Shown in pieces: positions 35,365-43,206 of a DNA stretch of 64,000 nucleotides. Location of the stretch: assembly GCA_963763885.1 (NCBI GenBank), contig CAVXQD010000007.1:1302001-1366000 (forward strand). The letters are read 5' to 3'. How positions within the stretch are numbered: position 1 is the first letter of the stretch; every line of letters begins with the position of its first letter. A program made the position numbers and the translations under genes. The notes below the pieces were generated by a model. That model saw only the letters and a program-made list of their open reading frames with translations, was not told the DNA's origin and ran no database searches. This DNA is from JANNBN01 sp963763885. GTDB lineage: Bacteria > Actinomycetota > Acidimicrobiia > Acidimicrobiales > JANYDT01.

Positions 35365-35865
35365 TCAGGCTGCCTCTCCGCCGTTGACAGCAGGTGATTC
35401 GGTTGTTGCGCCAGCTGTGGTGTCGCCAGTGCGACCGACCCGGCGAATGGTGCTTGCTGAGGTGCGGCTTTCCGCAATCATGGATTCCATGCGGCGCAGA
35501 CCTTTTGCAGGGGCCCAATCGAGAGCGCCGTTGGCAATGAGATACGTGAACGCAACCACCACCGGGACGGAGAACATCGCCATTTCCAACAGTCCGAAGC
35601 CGCCAAGCTTGCCGAACAGCACAGCCCATGGGTAGAGGAAGATGACCTCGATGTCGAAGATGATGAAGATCATCGCCACCAGGTAGAACTTGACTGGGAA
35701 ACGCTCCGATGACGGAACGGAGTCTTCGATTCCGCACTCGTACGGGGCAACCTTCGCAGACGTGGGGCGCTGTCGGGGGCCGAGCAGCGCAGAAGCTGCG
35801 ATGGAACCCCCAACGAAGAGCAGGCCCAGCACGGCCAGGATCAGGATCGGCAGGTATTCGGCCAT
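35365..35865 (-). CDS. nuoA: NADH-quinone oxidoreductase subunit A (standard copy)
   Basis: A 166-residue subunit with three membrane helices. The loop between helices 1 and 2 is APYECGIEDS, including the cysteine known as Cys39 in mitochondrial ND3. The helix 2 block is FYLVAMIFIIFDIEVIFLYPW. About 45 residues follow the last helix, which is longer than usual. It is the first gene of the nuo operon; the promoter is probably in the 98 bp upstream or further up in the bc cluster. Confidence 0.96.
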   Translation of the reverse strand: MAEYLPILILAVLGLLFVGGSIAASALLGPRQRPTSAKVAPYECGIEDSVPSSERFPVKFYLVAMIFIIFDIEVIFLYPWAVLFGKLGGFGLLEMAMFSVPVVVAFTYLIANGALDWAPAKGLRRMESMIAESRTSASTIRRVGRTGDTTAGATTESPAVNGGEAA

Positions 35866-35963
35866 GTGTCGTAAGTCCCCGGGAGGGCGGTTGAGGTTTC
35901 GGATGGTGGGCCGGACGAGCGCACCACTGGTGGGTGAGCCCGGCCGTTCCGGTACTACGGAGA

Positions 35964-36986
35964 TTAGGCGGTTACGGAACGGCCCTTTGTCGACTTCGCC
36001 AAAGCCATGACTTGCTTGTCACGTCGATGAAGAACGGAGACGAGGATTGCGAAGAGCGCGCCAGAGAAGAGTGCAAGCAGGAACGGGGGTTGCCGACGAG
36101 AACCTTGGTCACGCAGCATCACCACACTGGTGATGGGCTGTGTCTGGTCCACGTCTTTCAGAATCTGTTCCTTCTTCACGACCTGTGGCGTGCCATCTTC
36201 ATTCAGCAGTTGCACCCGACCTGGGCCAAGCACCGGCTCTTCAATTTCTTCAGTCTTGAGCGGCTGCACCTGGATCACAAACCAGTGCGGCGAGTGACGC
36301 AGGAAGAATTTGTGCTTGCGGATCTTGAACAGGTAGTTCTGGCCGCCCTGACGGAAGGCGCTGATGGACTGATATTGCGTGGATTCAGCAAACAAGGCCT
36401 GTGGGGTCTTGGTTGGGTCTGACTTCTTGCGAACAAGCGTTGCGTCAACTGTGGCTTGACCGTCTCCACGCTGCCCGCTACCGGTGCAGAGCGGTTCCCA
36501 GCCGGTGTCGGCCTTAACCTTTGCGCGTGTCGCAGCAAACTTTGCTTCAACTGCGTTCTCTGCTGCCCGACCGGCCCGGCTCTTTGCGATTCCATCCGGA
36601 AGCTTCTCGGCAGCTTTCGCGGCAGGCGAAGCTGCAACGTCGGCATCGGTCTTGCACCATGAGGACTGGAACGGAATCTTGGCGAGGTCAGCAACGGACG
36701 GGTTCTCGCTGATGTTGAGGTTGTTGGTGCCCGTGATGACATCGGTGACGTGCCAGGTGGGGTCTTTTCCGCGCAACCCAATGCCGTACATCATCCAAAC
36801 GATGGACATGAGACACATCCAACCGGCGAGACCCGCTGCTGCAACCAGGAACCCAAGCCGGTTTCCCATGTTGGTGGCCATGATCATGTAGCTGGACCCG
36901 CACAGGATGATGAACATGATCCCCGGGAACAAAATGCCGCGGATGAACACGCTGTATTCGAAGTTGGCCAGCATCAGAGCGCTCAT
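35964..36986 (-). CDS. Unrecognised membrane protein of the bc-complex cluster
   Basis: A 340-residue protein I cannot assign. Two or three helices lie in the first 80 residues (GILFPGIMFIILCGSSYMIM and LVAAAGLAGWMCLMSIVWMM) and one near the C-terminus (PPFLLALFSGALFAILVSVL). Between them is a soluble region of about 200 residues that starts with DPTWHVTDVITG, contains two cysteines (SSWCKTDAD, EPLCTGSG) and a charged Ala-rich helix. The start overlaps the stop of the dihaem cytochrome gene by four bases, so they are translated together. A role as accessory subunit of the cytochrome bc complex, or of a bc-oxidase supercomplex, is inferred from position only. Confidence 0.75.
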   Translation of the reverse strand: MSALMLANFEYSVFIRGILFPGIMFIILCGSSYMIMATNMGNRLGFLVAAAGLAGWMCLMSIVWMMYGIGLRGKDPTWHVTDVITGTNNLNISENPSVADLAKIPFQSSWCKTDADVAASPAAKAAEKLPDGIAKSRAGRAAENAVEAKFAATRAKVKADTGWEPLCTGSGQRGDGQATVDATLVRKKSDPTKTPQALFAESTQYQSISAFRQGGQNYLFKIRKHKFFLRHSPHWFVIQVQPLKTEEIEEPVLGPGRVQLLNEDGTPQVVKKEQILKDVDQTQPITSVVMLRDQGSRRQPPFLLALFSGALFAILVSVLHRRDKQVMALAKSTKGRSVTA

Positions 36987-38188
36987 TGCTTTGCCTCTTC
37001 GGTCGTAGCGGATGCTGCTTCGGCATCTGCTGAATCAGTGGAGTGGAGAGCCCGTTCGTACTCGACGATGGCGTCGATTTGCTTGTCGGTGAGAATGTTG
37101 CCGAAGTACGGCATGCCACCGCTCTCCCAGCCGTTGATGCCCCGTGTGCCATACGGCTTGTTGTTGTCTTCGGTGCCGGCCTTGATGAATGCAGCCTGGT
37201 CCGCAGGATTGGGGAACTGGATCTTGAGAGATTCCGTGGAAAGGCGAGGGCCGAAGGCACCGGTGCCCGCAGGCTTTGGTTCGCCCTGGGACCAGCCGCT
37301 GGTGTGGCAGCGAGCGCAGTTCATTTCAAAGAGGATTTGGCCGTCGCTCTTGCCTTCGTTGGTTGCTGCCTTCTTGGCTGCGGCCAAGGCTTCAGTCGAT
37401 TCCTTCTGCCGCTGTTCACGAATGGGAAGACTGTTGAGCGCGAAGTCGAAGGCAGTGTCGGCGTTCTTGGTTTCGTCCCACTTCTCTTCGTAGATCTTGC
37501 GGGCTTCTTCGTTCTTCTCGAGAGCGAGGTGACGCAGGTACTGAATGAGATCGTCGATGGTCTGGTCGGTGGAAGGACCGCCGCCTGCAACGCCCCACGC
37601 AGGCATGACAGGAGCACGGCCGTAGACCAGGACGTTGCGCAGCTGGCCCTTCTTGTACCGCAGTGCGACGTCGTTCAGCCGTGGTGCAGCCCAGCTGACC
37701 GACCGGATGAGGTCTTTGCCGCTGGCATCTTTCAGTGGAATGCCATTTTCGTCGTAGTCCTTGACCGCAGTGGCGGCGACGCCGCCGCCAGCGTTGGCGC
37801 CGTGGCAGGACTGACAGTTGAGCGCTGGTGTGCCGTGCTTGGTGTTAGGCGTGTTGAAGTACGCCTCCTCACCGCGATGCACGCTGCGCTTGTCGAAGCC
37901 GCGGATGGCGCCCTCTTGGCGACCAACCTCACCCAGCCAGTAGACCGGCACGCTGATGGCCACGATGGTCATGAGGACAAGGGCCCAGGTCAGCCAGCGG
38001 TCGAGGCGCGGTCCTTCGAACACCTCGTCGTTAGGCGCGGCCTTGCGGTTGGGCGCATCCATGAAGCTGTCCAAGTTGGACTGCTTCGAGACACGGTTCT
38101 CGGCGATGACGTAGATCAACAGGCCCAAGAGGGCAGTGGCGATCAGCGCACGGCCGACGCCCTGTTGCGTTGTGGCGGCAGTTATCAC
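36983..38188 (-). CDS. Membrane-anchored dihaem cytochrome c, probable cytochrome c1 equivalent
   Basis: A 401-residue protein with two N-terminal helices (about 13-29 and 65-85) and two haem c sites, CQSCH (125-129) and CARCH (291-295). Candidate axial methionines are in APVMPAWG and SGGMPYFG. A charged helical stretch of about 60 residues joins the two cytochrome domains. Actinobacterial QcrC is also a dihaem cytochrome c fused into the bc complex, so this is the likely functional counterpart, although its architecture with two leading helices differs. It starts with GTG and overlaps the following unknown membrane protein gene. Confidence 0.87.
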   Translation of the reverse strand: MITAATTQQGVGRALIATALLGLLIYVIAENRVSKQSNLDSFMDAPNRKAAPNDEVFEGPRLDRWLTWALVLMTIVAISVPVYWLGEVGRQEGAIRGFDKRSVHRGEEAYFNTPNTKHGTPALNCQSCHGANAGGGVAATAVKDYDENGIPLKDASGKDLIRSVSWAAPRLNDVALRYKKGQLRNVLVYGRAPVMPAWGVAGGGPSTDQTIDDLIQYLRHLALEKNEEARKIYEEKWDETKNADTAFDFALNSLPIREQRQKESTEALAAAKKAATNEGKSDGQILFEMNCARCHTSGWSQGEPKPAGTGAFGPRLSTESLKIQFPNPADQAAFIKAGTEDNNKPYGTRGINGWESGGMPYFGNILTDKQIDAIVEYERALHSTDSADAEAASATTEEAKQ

Positions 38189-38281
38189 GGGGAATGGGTT
38201 CCTGGGTTGGCTGACTGTGGAGACTTGGCTAAGGCTTGAGTGGCAAGAGAGTTGGGGGCAGACCGGGCGGAGGAGAGCGGG

Positions 38282-39175
38282 TTAGTGCTCAGCTGCGCCG
38301 GTGGTGCAGTGCGGTCCTTCGGCCTCTTGGCCGGTGGTGTTGGTTCCGATTGGAGGACCGTCTGTACGGGCTCCGGAGTCAACAATGACGCTGCCGTCTT
38401 CGCTGACGGACACGGCAAAGTGATCCAAACCGCGTGGCGCAGGGCCACCCTTCTTTTCACCGATGCGGTTGTACTGGGATCCGTGGCACGGGCATTCGAA
38501 CCACTGCGAGCTGCCACACCATGGGACCTTGCAACCCAGGTGGACGCACTTTTGGTAAATGGCAGCCACACCGGATTCCATGCCCGTGAGCACGCCACCC
38601 GTGTAAACCTGGCGAGCCTTGGTGAGCGCATCCTTTGGATACTCGATGATGTAGGAGCGGGCTTCTGCGTTGTAGAACGGCTCTTTCTTCGCTTCGATTG
38701 CAGCGAAAATGTCGTCTTTCTTGCCCACGTTGACCTTGGAGCCGAAGCCGCCACTGAGCTTTGGCCACAGGAACGCAATCACGCCAAGGCCGGGGAACGA
38801 TCCGAGACCGAGGATGAACATCGAGATGATGCCCCGGTTGAGGAACTGCCGGCGAGCAACGCCAAGCTGTTCTGCGTCCATGGCTGGCCGTGGAACAGCC
38901 GGTGCGCGATCCACAACCGCGACCGAACCTCCGGCCGCACGTTCAACTTCTCGCCCGGTCAGCGGCGCTGGGACAAACGCAGTCTCCGTGACGGCGACGT
39001 CGGATCCGAGCGCAGCTGCCGAACGGCTACGACCGCGGTCGCGCTTGACTGTCTCACGAGCGAGGAGGCCGACCGCTGCGTTGCGGTCGGTTTTACGAGC
39101 CGTGGTGACCAAGAATGCAATAGCCAGAACGGCCAGTGCGACCACTGCGATGACGAGAATTGCTGCTGTGCTCAT
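38282..39175 (-). CDS. qcrA: Rieske iron-sulphur protein of the bc complex
   Basis: A 297-residue Rieske protein. The [2Fe-2S] ligands are in CVHLGC and CPCHGSQYN, with the two extra cysteines that form the stabilising disulphide. One helix lies at the extreme N-terminus, then a basic/Ala-rich stretch of about 70 residues, then a second helix (about 112-135) before the Rieske domain, which includes the expected GPAPRGLDHFAV segment. GGAGAT precedes the ATG. It transfers electrons from quinol to the dihaem cytochrome. Confidence 0.95.
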   Translation of the reverse strand: MSTAAILVIAVVALAVLAIAFLVTTARKTDRNAAVGLLARETVKRDRGRSRSAAALGSDVAVTETAFVPAPLTGREVERAAGGSVAVVDRAPAVPRPAMDAEQLGVARRQFLNRGIISMFILGLGSFPGLGVIAFLWPKLSGGFGSKVNVGKKDDIFAAIEAKKEPFYNAEARSYIIEYPKDALTKARQVYTGGVLTGMESGVAAIYQKCVHLGCKVPWCGSSQWFECPCHGSQYNRIGEKKGGPAPRGLDHFAVSVSEDGSVIVDSGARTDGPPIGTNTTGQEAEGPHCTTGAAEH

Positions 39176-39193
39176 GAAGGATCTCCTTGCGGC

Positions 39194-40018
39194 TCAGAGC
39201 TCGAAGTAGATGCCGGTTTCCCACGGCATAACGAAGTTGAAACCAGGGCCTCGGAAGAAGGACCCAATGATGACGAGCACTGCCCAGAACATAAGGAAAA
39301 CCGTGAACAGCGAGATGGCGACCTTGCGGTCTTCTGGCTTGTTGGAGGGGTTCTTGTCGCTGTAGGGGGCGAGGATCAACGCGAAGAGGCCCATGCCAGG
39401 AATGGTGACGCCAGCCACCATTGGGTGGAACATGGTGAGCAATTCCTGCAGACCAAGGAAGTACCAGGGTGCCTTGGACGGGTTCGGTGTCTGGTTGTAG
39501 TTGGCGTAACCAAGCAATGGAGCGTTGACGAAGGCCGAGAGAACCATGAGCACGGCCAGACAAGCGAGGGACGCAACAAACTCTCCAAGGAGCAAGTGCG
39601 GCCACGTGCTGACCTTGTCTGTGGGAACGGACTTGACGTCCTGGATGGAGCCGGCCTTGACGACGGTCAGCAAGCGCTGCGTGTGCCCAGCTGGACCAAC
39701 CAGCCCGCCACCTGCCGGCGCTTGAAGTGCGGAGGCCGCAGCCACAGCACCGGCACTTGGCGCGTCGAGTACCGCCACGCCACCGCCCGATGCTTCGGAC
39801 GCTCCGCCGGCTTCTTTGGAGGCCTTAGCACCAGCGCTTCGAGCAAGGAGGTGCGCAGGGATCTTGCCCGACGCTTCTGCCTCGGCGTAGGACGCAGCGG
39901 CAGCGGCGTCACCAGCTTGTTGGGGTGGCGCAGCGGGCGCGTCTGCACCAGCCTTCTCGGCCAGTTTCTTCGCCTTAGCCTCTTGCGAGCGGCGCAGTAT
40001 TTCTTCCATGTCTGCCAT
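39194..40018 (-). CDS. Cytochrome b C-terminal half (subunit IV-like)
   Basis: A 274-residue protein. The C-terminal 150 residues have three helices and the quinol-site block NPSKAPWYFLGLQELL, the form found in subunit IV (PetD) of b6-type complexes; PEWY in classical cytochrome b is replaced by APWY. The first 110 residues are soluble, Ala/Glu-rich and contain KIPAHLLARS (52-61), a motif repeated at the N-terminus of the divergent cytochrome c. In most actinobacteria QcrB is one fused protein; here it is split between this gene and the next. Confidence 0.93.
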   Translation of the reverse strand: MADMEEILRRSQEAKAKKLAEKAGADAPAAPPQQAGDAAAAASYAEAEASGKIPAHLLARSAGAKASKEAGGASEASGGGVAVLDAPSAGAVAAASALQAPAGGGLVGPAGHTQRLLTVVKAGSIQDVKSVPTDKVSTWPHLLLGEFVASLACLAVLMVLSAFVNAPLLGYANYNQTPNPSKAPWYFLGLQELLTMFHPMVAGVTIPGMGLFALILAPYSDKNPSNKPEDRKVAISLFTVFLMFWAVLVIIGSFFRGPGFNFVMPWETGIYFEL

Positions 40019-40057
40019 GTTTGAGAACCTCGAACGTCTTGCGGGAATGCGACCGGG

Positions 40058-40831
40058 TTAGAGCGGACCCGAGATGCCGCCGTCCTTGCGGACACGCCAG
40101 AAGTGGATCGCCATGAAGATGACGATGATGAACGGGAACAGCAGCACGTGAAGCACGTACCAGCGGAGCAAGGTTGCTGAGCCGATTTCTTTACCGGCCA
40201 ACAGCACGAATCGTGACTGACCACCAAAGACCGGCGTGTAGCCAATCATGTTGGTACCCACTGTCACTGCCCACAGCGCCAGCTGATCCCACGGGAGCAG
40301 GTAGCCGGTGAACGAGAGCAACAACGTAAGCGTCAGCAGGATGACGCCAATGACCCAGTTGAATTCTCGAGGAGCCTTGTACGCACCGTGGTAGAAGACG
40401 CGTGCCATGTGCATGAACACGGCGATCACCATGAGGTGGGCGCCCCACCTATGCATGTTGCGCACCAGTAGGCCGAAGGCAACCGACGTGTGCAACGCCT
40501 GGATGTCTGCGTAGGCCTTGGCTGCTTCCGGTGTGTAGAAGAACATCAGGAAGATGCCCGTCAGCGTGAGCACAATGAACAGGAAGAAGCTCAGACCGCC
40601 AAGGCAAAGCGTGTAACTGACCTTGACAGCATGCCGCTTCACCTTCACGGGGTGCAGGTGGTAAAGCAGCGAGTTCATGATGACGTACGACCGGTTACGA
40701 GGGCTGTCGGTGTAGCCCTTCCGGAAGATAGAGCCAGGCCGAAAGATGGAGTTCCAGGCTTGGGAGCCCTGAACGTTGCCAACCACTTCGGTCAGCTTTT
40801 CTTTTGCTGTTGGGCGCATTGGGGTTGCCAT
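40058..40831 (-). CDS. Cytochrome b N-terminal half (b6-like)
   Basis: A 257-residue dihaem cytochrome b core with four helices. Haem-ligating histidines are in HTSVAFGLLVRNMHRWGAH and WYVLHVLLFPFIIVIFMAIH. Other b6 markers are SFTGYLLPWDQLALWAVTVG and HFWRVRKDGG. It ends right after helix 4, confirming the b6/subunit IV split. The preceding gene in the transcript encodes a ferredoxin. Confidence 0.95.
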   Translation of the reverse strand: MATPMRPTAKEKLTEVVGNVQGSQAWNSIFRPGSIFRKGYTDSPRNRSYVIMNSLLYHLHPVKVKRHAVKVSYTLCLGGLSFFLFIVLTLTGIFLMFFYTPEAAKAYADIQALHTSVAFGLLVRNMHRWGAHLMVIAVFMHMARVFYHGAYKAPREFNWVIGVILLTLTLLLSFTGYLLPWDQLALWAVTVGTNMIGYTPVFGGQSRFVLLAGKEIGSATLLRWYVLHVLLFPFIIVIFMAIHFWRVRKDGGISGPL

Positions 40832-40863
40832 GTCGTTACTCCTGCACGTTCCTGCTGATCTTC

Positions 40864-41271
40864 TTAGAACCGCATGCCATAGCCGTAGCCATGCTTGTTA
40901 TCTCGCATGTGCTGATCGCCGTCGCGCGGCGCAACACCTGCCTTACCCATGATGATGACACCGGTGGGACACCGGTCAACGCACAATCCACAGCGTGTAC
41001 ACACGTCCTCGTCGACCACAAAGACCACATGGTCATCTGGATCTGTACCAGGAGCGACAACGTCGACTGCGTCTGCCACCGTTGAGGCCGACAGCATGTG
41101 GATGCACTTCCACGGGCAAATGTCTACGCAGCCTTCGCACATGATGCACTCGGACTGGTCGATGTGGAGGAACTGCTTCGGCTTAACCGATTTGTTCAGG
41201 GCCTCAGGCGAGATTTCCGCAAGGACGTACTCACCCGGAAAGTACGGCAGCGGTGGGTTGGCGTCAGCCAT
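40864..41271 (-). CDS. Ferredoxin with two [4Fe-4S] motifs in the bc cluster
   Basis: A 135-residue ferredoxin. Cluster motif 1 is CIMCEGCVDICP (C42, C45, C48, C52) and motif 2 is CTRCGLCVDRCP (C91, C94, C97, C101). About 40 residues separate the motifs, more than in compact bacterial ferredoxins. An N-terminal extension of 35 residues precedes motif 1 and a Gly/Tyr-rich tail ends the protein. A ferredoxin placed between two membrane-protein genes of a bc cluster is not part of the usual actinobacterial qcr operon. It could feed electrons into or out of this complex. Confidence 0.92.
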   Translation of the reverse strand: MADANPPLPYFPGEYVLAEISPEALNKSVKPKQFLHIDQSECIMCEGCVDICPWKCIHMLSASTVADAVDVVAPGTDPDDHVVFVVDEDVCTRCGLCVDRCPTGVIIMGKAGVAPRDGDQHMRDNKHGYGYGMRF

Positions 41272-41277
41272 GTCGCA

Positions 41278-41787
41278 TCAGGCTCGCTTCACAAGAGGAC
41301 GGCCGTAGGTGCTGGTGGTCGGCGTTGCCTTGAGTTTGGCTTCAGCCTTCTTGCCGCGACCCTGCCATTCCTTGAACATAAAGATGTGGACGCCGAGGAA
41401 GACGATGTAGAGCGTGGCTGCCACGATGTCGCGGATTGTCTCTTTGTTGATGAGCACACGACCACGCCCGAAGAACGTGATGCCGTCACCGAATAAGACG
41501 TTGCGCGAGTTGCCGAGGCCTTTAGCGCCGAGGAAACCGTCTTTCCCGAACCAGCCGACGGGAATGCCAAACGCATCGGGGCGCCACTTGAGTTCGGAGT
41601 CCGCCCAGTTCAGAAACTGGTGGGGCACGATCCCGTACGCCAAAAACATGACCGCAAAAATGAACAGCGCCGCAACCATGGCTTCGCCCCAGGTGATGTC
41701 GGTGCCGACAGGGCGGCGCTTGGCGTAGGCGAGAACGAGTCCGCAACACGCCAGAAGCGCAATAAGTGAGCTGAGAAAGGCGGTCAT
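41278..41787 (-). CDS. Small membrane protein heading the bc cluster, function unknown
   Basis: A 169-residue protein with three predicted helices (about 5-22, 35-55 and 125-142). The loop between helices 2 and 3 has IVPHQFLNWADSELKWRPD and GITFFGRGRVLINKETIRDI. I do not recognise the family. The ATG at 41785-41787 has GAGGAA upstream. Its stop is six bases before the ferredoxin gene, so it is the first gene of the bc transcript. Position suggests a bc-complex accessory subunit. Confidence 0.75.
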   Translation of the reverse strand: MTAFLSSLIALLACCGLVLAYAKRRPVGTDITWGEAMVAALFIFAVMFLAYGIVPHQFLNWADSELKWRPDAFGIPVGWFGKDGFLGAKGLGNSRNVLFGDGITFFGRGRVLINKETIRDIVAATLYIVFLGVHIFMFKEWQGRGKKAEAKLKATPTTSTYGRPLVKRA

Positions 41788-42188
41788 GTAGGTTCCTCGA
41801 CGGGTTCCTTGCGGGAAAGGGTCGTGATTCGGTTCACAAGCTGGTTTGTCAAAAGCAGGTTTGTTGCAAGCAGGTCTGGGCACCGGGCCAAGATCGGCAC
41901 CTCATGGTTTATCACGGTGTCTCGCTGGGGACCTCACTCCCACGAAGGTGTCGCATCAGTTGTGTAGGCAGTCTCGAACGTTCCCACCGATGCCCTATCT
42001 GTCCGCCCTTTAGCGGTTTGGTAGTGGCGCCACATAACATGGCCGTCGTCGCGGGTGCGTCGGCGTCGACCCAGTAGGGTCTCCACAGACAAATTCGTTA
42101 CAGACAAAATCGTCACCGACAAAATCGTCACCGACAAATTCGTCACAGACAAATCCGTCACGCACGACGATCTGCGCAAAGGACAGCA
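41788..42188. other. Divergent promoter region between the bc cluster and cytochrome c
   Basis: About 400 bp with no convincing gene. It holds a short imperfect repeat around 41835-41880 (aagcaggtttgt-like units), a central unique part, and the five-copy 15-bp tandem array next to the cytochrome c gene. Promoters for both directions should lie here; I could not fix -35/-10 boxes with confidence. Confidence 0.5.
42085..42159. repeat. Tandem array, 5 x 15 bp, upstream of the cytochrome c gene
   Basis: Five contiguous 15-bp units with consensus acMgacaaaWYcgtY (M = a/c) at 42085, 42100, 42115, 42130 and 42145, with no gaps, followed by a decayed sixth. It ends 29 bp before the cytochrome c start codon. 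Because the unit is a multiple of three, it reads as TDKxV repeats on the plus strand in a frame different from the cytochrome c frame; that reading frame overlaps the real gene and is probably not translated. Confidence 0.9.
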
Positions 42189-42908
42189 GTGGCTGAAATC
42201 CCCGAACACCTACTCGCCCGATCCAAAGCGCGACGCGCCGCGTTGACGGGCGGCGAAGGAGCCGAGGCTGCTTCAGACGCACCCGCTCCAGCCGCTACTG
42301 CAGCAGCGGCGCCTGCTGCGGCTGTAGCAACGCCCAAGGCAGCCAAAGCAGCGCCGGCAATCCCTACCCCCGTCACTCCTCCGGTGATCAAGGGCCAGAC
42401 GTTCGCAAGGATGTCAAAGGTGTTCCTGATGACGGGCGTGCCAATTTGGGCGTTCTTCTACGCAGGAATCTTCGCTACTCCAAAGAGCACAGTCGAAACA
42501 CCGCAGCAGTTGGGCGCTCGGCTGTTCAACGCCCAGTGTTCCTCCTGCCACCTGGCAAACGGCGCCGGCAAGGATGGCGGCGGCGTCGGTCGCGCACTGT
42601 GGAAGGGCGAAGCAGAACTGACTTTCCCAAACATTGCTGACCAAATTGCGTTCGTGCGTCACGGCTCGTGCGAGAAGGGCGTCGCCTACGGCGATCCCAA
42701 GCGACCTGGCGGCGAACACAACGCGCTAGCCGGAATGCCAGCCTTCCCTGATCTCACGGACGAGCAAATATGGGCCATCATCACCTACGAGCGCACGGTT
42801 CTCTCCGAGAAGCCATGGCCGGAGCTCACTGCGGAAGAACTGGCTGCAGGCGAGGCCACGCTGCCAACAACCATCCCACCGCTGACCGCAAACGTCTGCC
42901 GCGGCTAA
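42189..42908 (+). CDS. Membrane-anchored monohaem cytochrome c
   Basis: A 239-residue protein. The N-terminal 65 residues are cytoplasmic and Ala/Pro-rich and start MAEIPEHLLARSKARR. One helix follows (about 77-96), then a periplasmic cytochrome c domain with CSSCH (117-121) and the probable axial Met in ALAGMPAFPDLTD. The start is GTG with AAGGA upstream. The gene is divergent from the bc cluster and shares the IPxHLLARS motif with its subunit IV-like protein, so it likely works with that complex, carrying electrons to a terminal oxidase encoded elsewhere. Confidence 0.9.
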   Translation: MAEIPEHLLARSKARRAALTGGEGAEAASDAPAPAATAAAAPAAAVATPKAAKAAPAIPTPVTPPVIKGQTFARMSKVFLMTGVPIWAFFYAGIFATPKSTVETPQQLGARLFNAQCSSCHLANGAGKDGGGVGRALWKGEAELTFPNIADQIAFVRHGSCEKGVAYGDPKRPGGEHNALAGMPAFPDLTDEQIWAIITYERTVLSEKPWPELTAEELAAGEATLPTTIPPLTANVCRG

Positions 42909-42934
42909 GTAACCCCGCTGCCGGGCAGTCAACG

Positions 42935-42966
42935 CCCAAGTACCACCGCACCCAAGTACCACCGCA
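42935..42966 (+). repeat. Perfect 16-bp direct repeat after the cytochrome c gene
   Basis: Two adjoining copies of cccaagtaccaccgca (42935-42950, 42951-42966) directly before the terminator stem. Confidence 0.85.
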
Positions 42967-42991
42967 CGGCGAGCCTCCGGCTCGCCGTTTT
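42967..42991 (+). terminator. Intrinsic terminator of the cytochrome c gene
   Basis: A 9-bp perfect stem (cggcgagcc / ggctcgccg) with a 3-base loop, followed by TTTT, 58 bp after the stop codon. This is a standard rho-independent layout on the plus strand. Confidence 0.85.
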
Positions 42992-43060
42992 CGCGTCTGC
43001 CCAGCCGCAGCCGTAACGCCAAGTTCCAGAATCTGGCCCATCCCCGCAAAACCACACCCT

Positions 43061-43176
43061 GCAACCAACGTTGACTCCTCAGCAACCAACGTTGGCGCTG
43101 GAGCGGCCAACGTCTCGCCAGCGGGTCGTTTTGAAGAGATTTTTGGGTAGGTTGGTTGCTTGAGCGCCAACGTTGG
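43061..43176. repeat. Cluster of CCAACGTTGG palindromes forming a long inverted repeat
   Basis: Four copies of ccaacgt(tg) occur at about 43065, 43086, 43107 and 43167. Two are arms of a perfect 14-bp inverted repeat (ccaacgttggcgct at 43086-43099; agcgccaacgttgg at 43163-43176). The outer segments aaccaac (43084) and gttggtt (43151) also pair. It lies in the convergent spacer after cytochrome c and after the SpoIID-like gene, and may end transcription of the latter. Confidence 0.7.
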
Positions 43177-43206
43177 AGAAACAGCGTGCCCGACGCAAAG
43201 GCGCAG

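Noticed and set aside
42055..42246. Plus-strand ORF of TDKxV pentapeptides over the 15-bp tandem array
   Set aside because: It overlaps the cytochrome c start in another frame, has no ribosome binding site, and its regularity is a by-product of the 15-bp DNA period.
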